A DNA stretch of 64,000 bases from an uncultured Bifidobacterium sp. (GTDB lineage: Bacteria; Actinomycetota; Actinomycetes; Actinomycetales; Bifidobacteriaceae), in NCBI RefSeq assembly GCF_949292005.1, contig NZ_CASEXV010000029.1:14751-78750 (forward strand), read 5' to 3'. The translations under genes and the position numbers were made by a program. The notes under the pieces are model-generated. The model was given only the letters and a program-made list of their open reading frames with translations, did no database searches and had not been told where the DNA came from. Below are positions 60,525 to 64,000 of this stretch, piece after piece. The first letter of the stretch is position 1. Each line of letters starts with the position of its first letter.

Positions 60525-62696
60525 TCAGCGCCCACCGAACGAGCCGCCACCAGACCCGCCGAACGAGCCGCCGAAGCCGCCGCCAGAGAAGGAGCCCCCA
60601 CTGGTGTTGGATGGGGCGGATGCCGCCGCGATTGTGGATCGTAGTTGCGAGAAGCTGCCGTCAAGCTGCGCTCCGATATCCCCTAATCCGCCGCGGAAAG
60701 CGGTTCCCTGTGGTGGGACGAACGTCCCCGCGGACGCTCCGGCCATACTGGGGACGATGATCCATGGACGATACGACCAGTAGATCAGGGATCCGACCGC
60801 GTTGGCGTCCAGCCATTGCGGATCGGACAGTTGGGGACATGCCTTGGCAAGCTGCCGGATGGCCACCTCGCTGATTCCGAAGGCGGCCGCATAGACAAGG
60901 TAACGGTTCCACAAGGTGATATCCGCGACCCCACGATCGGAGAAATCGCTGAAATCGGTCAGATAGCGTTTGAGCCCCACGACCTGTCCCGCCAGTTTCT
61001 GCCCGTCATCATCGGTCAGCACTTCGGTGCGTTTCGTTGCTAGTATGAGCAACGCGCCGACGAGCAGCGGAAAACCCACGGAGAGAATCAACGCCAACGA
61101 CCCTTGATGCGCGCCGAACGCCAAGGCGAGGGCCGCGTCGAAGAGAGCCAGAAACCCGCATGCCGTCGCCATGGCGCCGTCGTGACAGGTGACGCCCAGC
61201 ATGGCGAACTCGTTAGCCGCGGCATCAACGAATCTGCTTTGGATCTTGGCGCCCCCCTGCCAACCGGAGAATGCCTTGGAAAGGGAGTCAAGTCCAAAAG
61301 CCGGATTTTTGAGCCTCCGCGCCGCCGTTTCAAGAAGCGCGAGCGCGGCGTCCTCCGAGGAGCTCAGCTGAAGGGAGGAGCGGTCGGCCGAACAGACCGG
61401 GAGGATAACCACGGTGCTGGTCGAGGCCATGGACGAACGGGCCTCTCCGTTGGAACGGAGCGCCGCCGCGACATCGGCAGCCGACGCCGCCGTCAGGTCC
61501 ATGCCCCGGTAGATCGCGGCAGGTCCAGGATATACTGCGATGGCGCCTTTCGACACAAGGGACAGCACCGTGGAGCTCATCTGCCGGGTCTGCAGCGTCG
61601 ATGATGGCACTCCGCCCTCGGCGATGTCCAGTAGTGCGGCCGCGCTGGCCGGACTCATATCAGGAGGATCACGCCAGTAATCGAGACCGCCTCGATACCT
61701 CGCGAGCCGATTGGACCTGACGGATCCCCTGATGCCAAGGATAAGGAACGCCAGCCCGAAAACAATGATGGCTGTCCATATGGCCACCGTCCGCACAGCA
61801 TTTGCGCGCTGTTGGGCCCGCCACTCCTCCTCCTGACGTGTCTCCTCCGTCATGATGCGCGATTTCGCCGCCGCATCGCTATGCCGGGCGACACCCGAGG
61901 CGGCATTGACGTCGAACATGGCCACGACATCGAGATATTGGCCCGAGCGGACATCGGATGCCGTGAAACGCAGCGTGCCATCGGAATCCCTTGACGTCGT
62001 GGATGTTCCCGTCACATGAAGCCACGCCCAGGAATTGGACTTCGTGACACCATCCGGAAAACGGACGACGCCGGTCACCGTCCCGATCGGGACCTGGTTC
62101 GAGGTGCCAAAGGGCTCCCACTGGAGCGCGGCGACATCACTGTAGGCGGTGGCCACACCATGGAAGGTCATCGACACACGGAAGCGCATGCTGTTGGCGG
62201 ATTCGGTCGCCGGGATGTTCCAACCGACCTCCACCGTACGGTCCGAGGTGACGCTGGTTGAGGAATCATAGGATTCCAGCGAATCCGTCCCGTTCGTCAC
62301 GTCGGCGAGGTACCAGTGGTTCGCGTATGAGCTCTCCCATTGGGAGGAGGACACCTGGCTTGGTGTGCGCGGACTGTCTAACTGAGAAAAAGACTTCCCA
62401 GTGCTCAGGTTGGTGACCGACACATCGCTGATGGACGTGAGGTTCGACGTTTTGAGGGTGTAATCCTGATACAGCTGTCTCCATGGGCCAGAATCCCGCT
62501 CATTGAGGCGCACGTCAATCGTCTGAACGATCCGCATATCCCCATTGGCAAGAATCGTGGCATCGTAGTTCAACGACCGGTAACTAAGGTCCGCGGAATT
62601 CGATGTCCCGAGGGCGACGAAAACGACCACCACCACGATGAGCAGAGCTCCCAGCAGAGACGCACCCGCCCGTGTGAGAACCTTCTTCAGCGGCAT
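60525..62696 (-). CDS. DUF2207 membrane protein
   Basis: 723 residues. An N-terminal helix (about 10-30, ASLLGALLIVVVVVFVAL) is followed by an extracytoplasmic beta-rich DUF2207 domain (about 40-275), a helix at ~300 (VRTVAIWTAIIVFGLAFLIL), a cytoplasmic stretch, and a helical pair at about 530-565 (FLALFDAALALAFGAHQGSL, ILSVGFPLLVGALLI). The C-terminus is a Gly/Ser-rich low-complexity tail. Pairing with lemA 60 bases upstream is common for this family; function unknown. Confidence 0.85.
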   Translation of the reverse strand: MPLKKVLTRAGASLLGALLIVVVVVFVALGTSNSADLSYRSLNYDATILANGDMRIVQTIDVRLNERDSGPWRQLYQDYTLKTSNLTSISDVSVTNLSTGKSFSQLDSPRTPSQVSSSQWESSYANHWYLADVTNGTDSLESYDSSTSVTSDRTVEVGWNIPATESANSMRFRVSMTFHGVATAYSDVAALQWEPFGTSNQVPIGTVTGVVRFPDGVTKSNSWAWLHVTGTSTTSRDSDGTLRFTASDVRSGQYLDVVAMFDVNAASGVARHSDAAAKSRIMTEETRQEEEWRAQQRANAVRTVAIWTAIIVFGLAFLILGIRGSVRSNRLARYRGGLDYWRDPPDMSPASAAALLDIAEGGVPSSTLQTRQMSSTVLSLVSKGAIAVYPGPAAIYRGMDLTAASAADVAAALRSNGEARSSMASTSTVVILPVCSADRSSLQLSSSEDAALALLETAARRLKNPAFGLDSLSKAFSGWQGGAKIQSRFVDAAANEFAMLGVTCHDGAMATACGFLALFDAALALAFGAHQGSLALILSVGFPLLVGALLILATKRTEVLTDDDGQKLAGQVVGLKRYLTDFSDFSDRGVADITLWNRYLVYAAAFGISEVAIRQLAKACPQLSDPQWLDANAVGSLIYWSYRPWIIVPSMAGASAGTFVPPQGTAFRGGLGDIGAQLDGSFSQLRSTIAAASAPSNTSGGSFSGGGFGGSFGGSGGGSFGGR

Positions 62697-62756
62697 GGCG
62701 ACTTCCTTCCGACAAGCGCCGGCAACCTCACGAACGTCGACGGATTCACGGCTGTT

Positions 62757-63344
62757 TTAGAACTTCACCTGAGGCGCCTGTCGAGCACCCTCATCCGCTT
62801 GGAAGTACTGTGAGTGCCCGATATGGAACATACCTGCGACAATGGTCGTCGGGAAGGTCTCCACTGCGGTGTTGAGCTTGAGGACGACGTCATTGTAGAA
62901 CTGCCTCGCGTAGGCGATCTTCTGTTCGATTTGGGACAGCTGGTTCTGCAGGTCAAGAAAGTTCTGATTGGCTTTGAGGTCGGGGTACGCCTCGGCCGTC
63001 GCGCGCAGATTCACCAAGGCTTTGGACAGGGCGTTCTCCGCCTCGGCGCGTTGCGCGGTGGTCGCCTGCGGATCCGAGGCAGCGGCCACAACACCCGCGC
63101 GGGCCTTCGTCACCTCGGCGAGAACGCCCGACTCATGCGTCGCATAACCTTTGACGGTCTCCACAAGATTCGGTATGAGGTCCGAACGTTGCTTGAGCTG
63201 CACGTCGATCTGCGCCCACCCGTTTCCCACACGGTTACGCAGAGTGATCAGTGAGTTGTACGCGTGGATTCCCCAGAGGATGATGGCCACAACCAGAACC
63301 ACCACAATGATAAGGACAATGGTTCCGGTGTTCAAGGTGTTCAT
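62757..63344 (-). CDS. lemA: LemA family protein
   Basis: 195 residues with a single N-terminal membrane helix (TIVLIIVVVLVVAIILWGI) and the LemA helical domain: ITLRNRVGNGWAQIDVQLKQ, LIPNLVETVKGYATHESGVL, ATAEAYPDLKANQNFLDLQ and QIAYARQFYNDVVLKLNTAV-like end. ATG at 63342-63344 has GGAG 6 bases upstream. Cotranscribed with the DUF2207 gene. Confidence 0.95.
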   Translation of the reverse strand: MNTLNTGTIVLIIVVVLVVAIILWGIHAYNSLITLRNRVGNGWAQIDVQLKQRSDLIPNLVETVKGYATHESGVLAEVTKARAGVVAAASDPQATTAQRAEAENALSKALVNLRATAEAYPDLKANQNFLDLQNQLSQIEQKIAYARQFYNDVVLKLNTAVETFPTTIVAGMFHIGHSQYFQADEGARQAPQVKF

Positions 63345-63435
63345 GTCTGGCTCCTTCGCGCTCGCTTCCAATCAATTAAAGCAGAATAGAGCGACCAGTG
63401 ATCGACGGCGGACACCACGCATAGACACGCATGGT

Positions 63436-63477
63436 AAAAAAAACGGGACCACGACGTTTCGCACGTCGCGGTCCCGT
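63436..63477 (-). terminator. Rho-independent terminator of pnp
   Basis: 15-bp stem ACGGGACCGCGACGT / ACGTCGTGGTCCCGT (one G-U) with a 5-base loop and a run of seven T on the minus strand; it starts 64 bases past the pnp stop. Confidence 0.9.
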
Positions 63478-63540
63478 CACCCATAGCCCACCTCACGTGG
63501 ACCTCATATTGACCTCACGCGGACGGCCAGAGCCGGCGAA

Positions 63541-64000
63541 TCAGTCCTCGAAGGGATCGAAGTCCCGGCGCACCCGGCGGCGTGGACGCTCCGAGCGCTC
63601 CTCACGGTCGGCGCGGTACTCGTCATAGTTCTCGTCGGCGGCGTAACGCGGATTCCGGTCATTCCTACGGTCACGGCGCTCATGGCGCTCATGGTCGTCA
63701 TGGTCGGAAGAGCGGCGGCGGGGACGATCCTCGTCACGATCCGAGCGACGATCGTCGTCATACCTGTCCTCATAGTGACGGCGGCGGGGACGATCCTCGT
63801 ACCTGTCTCCGCGATCGTTGCGATCGTCACGATCCGAGCGGCCACGGTACCCACCACGGTCACCACGATCACCACGGCGATCGCGTCGATCACCACGGTC
63901 ACCATGGTCAGCACGGTCACGTCCACCGCGGGGAGCCGACTGCTCCTGATCCTCGAACCCGGGAACGGCGAGCGAGATCTTGCCACGGTCATCAACTCCC
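63541..64000 (-). CDS. pnp: Polyribonucleotide nucleotidyltransferase, C-terminal end (partial)
   Basis: The 5' part is outside the window. The visible 152 residues start VDDRGKISLAVPGFEDQEQS, which matches the end of the S1 domain of actinobacterial PNPase, then continue into an extended tail of ~130 residues rich in Arg, Asp and Gly (RGDRRDRRGDRGDRGGY, DRPRRRHYEDRYDDD) that ends RRRVRRDFDPFED. PNPase degrades RNA from the 3' end. The stop TGA is at 63541-63543. The identity rests on the short S1-end match, so it is probable, not certain; another S1-domain or RNA helicase gene is possible. Confidence 0.72.
   Translation of the reverse strand, partial: GVDDRGKISLAVPGFEDQEQSAPRGGRDRADHGDRGDRRDRRGDRGDRGGYRGRSDRDDRNDRGDRYEDRPRRRHYEDRYDDDRRSDRDEDRPRRRSSDHDDHERHERRDRRNDRNPRYAADENYDEYRADREERSERPRRRVRRDFDPFED

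Noticed and set aside
63541..63950. Repetitive DNA resembling a CRISPR or tandem array
   Set aside because: The short repeats are coding (Arg-Asp/Arg-Gly codons) and have no constant spacer length.
63504..63995. 163-aa minus-strand ORF (Val/Ile/Thr-rich)
   Set aside because: Out-of-frame reading of the repetitive pnp tail; the correct frame lacks a start in the window but matches the S1 end and ends in an acidic C-terminus followed by a terminator.

Overview
The window looks like a chromosome segment of a high-GC actinobacterium of the Bifidobacteriaceae (Bifidobacterium or a close relative). The support is a 910-residue fused AdhE, the S10 ribosomal operon lying next to adhE, rplM-rpsI next to malQ, groES standing apart from groEL behind a CIRCE element, the tRNA-Tyr/Thr/Met-rpmG-murB block, two tandem DAHP synthases, and fdxA-dapC. 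The species cannot be fixed from the sequence. There is no phage, insertion sequence, rRNA or CRISPR array. Nearly all genes are on the minus strand; the plus-strand exceptions are a frameshifted acetolactate decarboxylase gene, lrp, an EamA transporter gene, dinB, metB, the 5-formyl-THF cyclo-ligase gene, fmdB and a SAF-domain gene.

Layout. 1-1.9 kb: start of the S10 operon (rpsJ-rplC-rplD-rplW, the last cut by the window edge). 2.2-5.9 kb: two fermentation genes, acetolactate decarboxylase (broken by a one-base deletion) and adhE, each preceded by a similar TGTGA-N6-TCAC site. 6.1-11.2 kb: rpsI/rplM with a clear promoter, malQ, a repeat protein, a YigZ-family protein and tRNA-Ser. 11.3-22.2 kb: a polyamine-type locus with a complete ABC importer (potABC plus two tandem binding lipoproteins), an amidohydrolase, a class III aminotransferase, a semialdehyde dehydrogenase and a divergent Lrp/AsnC regulator; together they suggest import and catabolism of a diamine or amino acid-like amine. 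22.2-34.9 kb: housekeeping genes (dinB, dapC, fdxA, APC permease, murB, rpmG, three tRNAs, pat, metB, groES, folate cyclo-ligase, FmdB).

34.9-40.8 kb holds the most unusual block. An FHA-domain protein (462 aa) is followed by a 1209-aa protein with the architecture of a large SF1 helicase fused to a C-terminal restriction-like nuclease, but every catalytic motif I can align (Walker A, Walker B, motif VI, nuclease D and E) is replaced. Its stop codon overlaps the start of a 78-aa protein. The reading frames are intact and codon use is normal, so this looks like a retained pseudoenzyme with a non-catalytic role, possibly a protein scaffold.

40.8-64 kb: rplJL with a leader attenuator, an NCS2 purine permease, the phosphate regulon (pstSCAB with a two-component system and a PHO-box-like repeat upstream of pstS), mtnN, two DAHP synthases, a C1 aminopeptidase, a DivIVA-like coiled-coil protein, a pyroglutamyl-peptidase homologue lacking the catalytic His, ispD, a YfiH-family protein, an aldo/keto reductase, a DUF2207 membrane protein with LemA, and the C-terminal end of a gene that is probably pnp, with a long Arg/Asp/Gly-rich tail.
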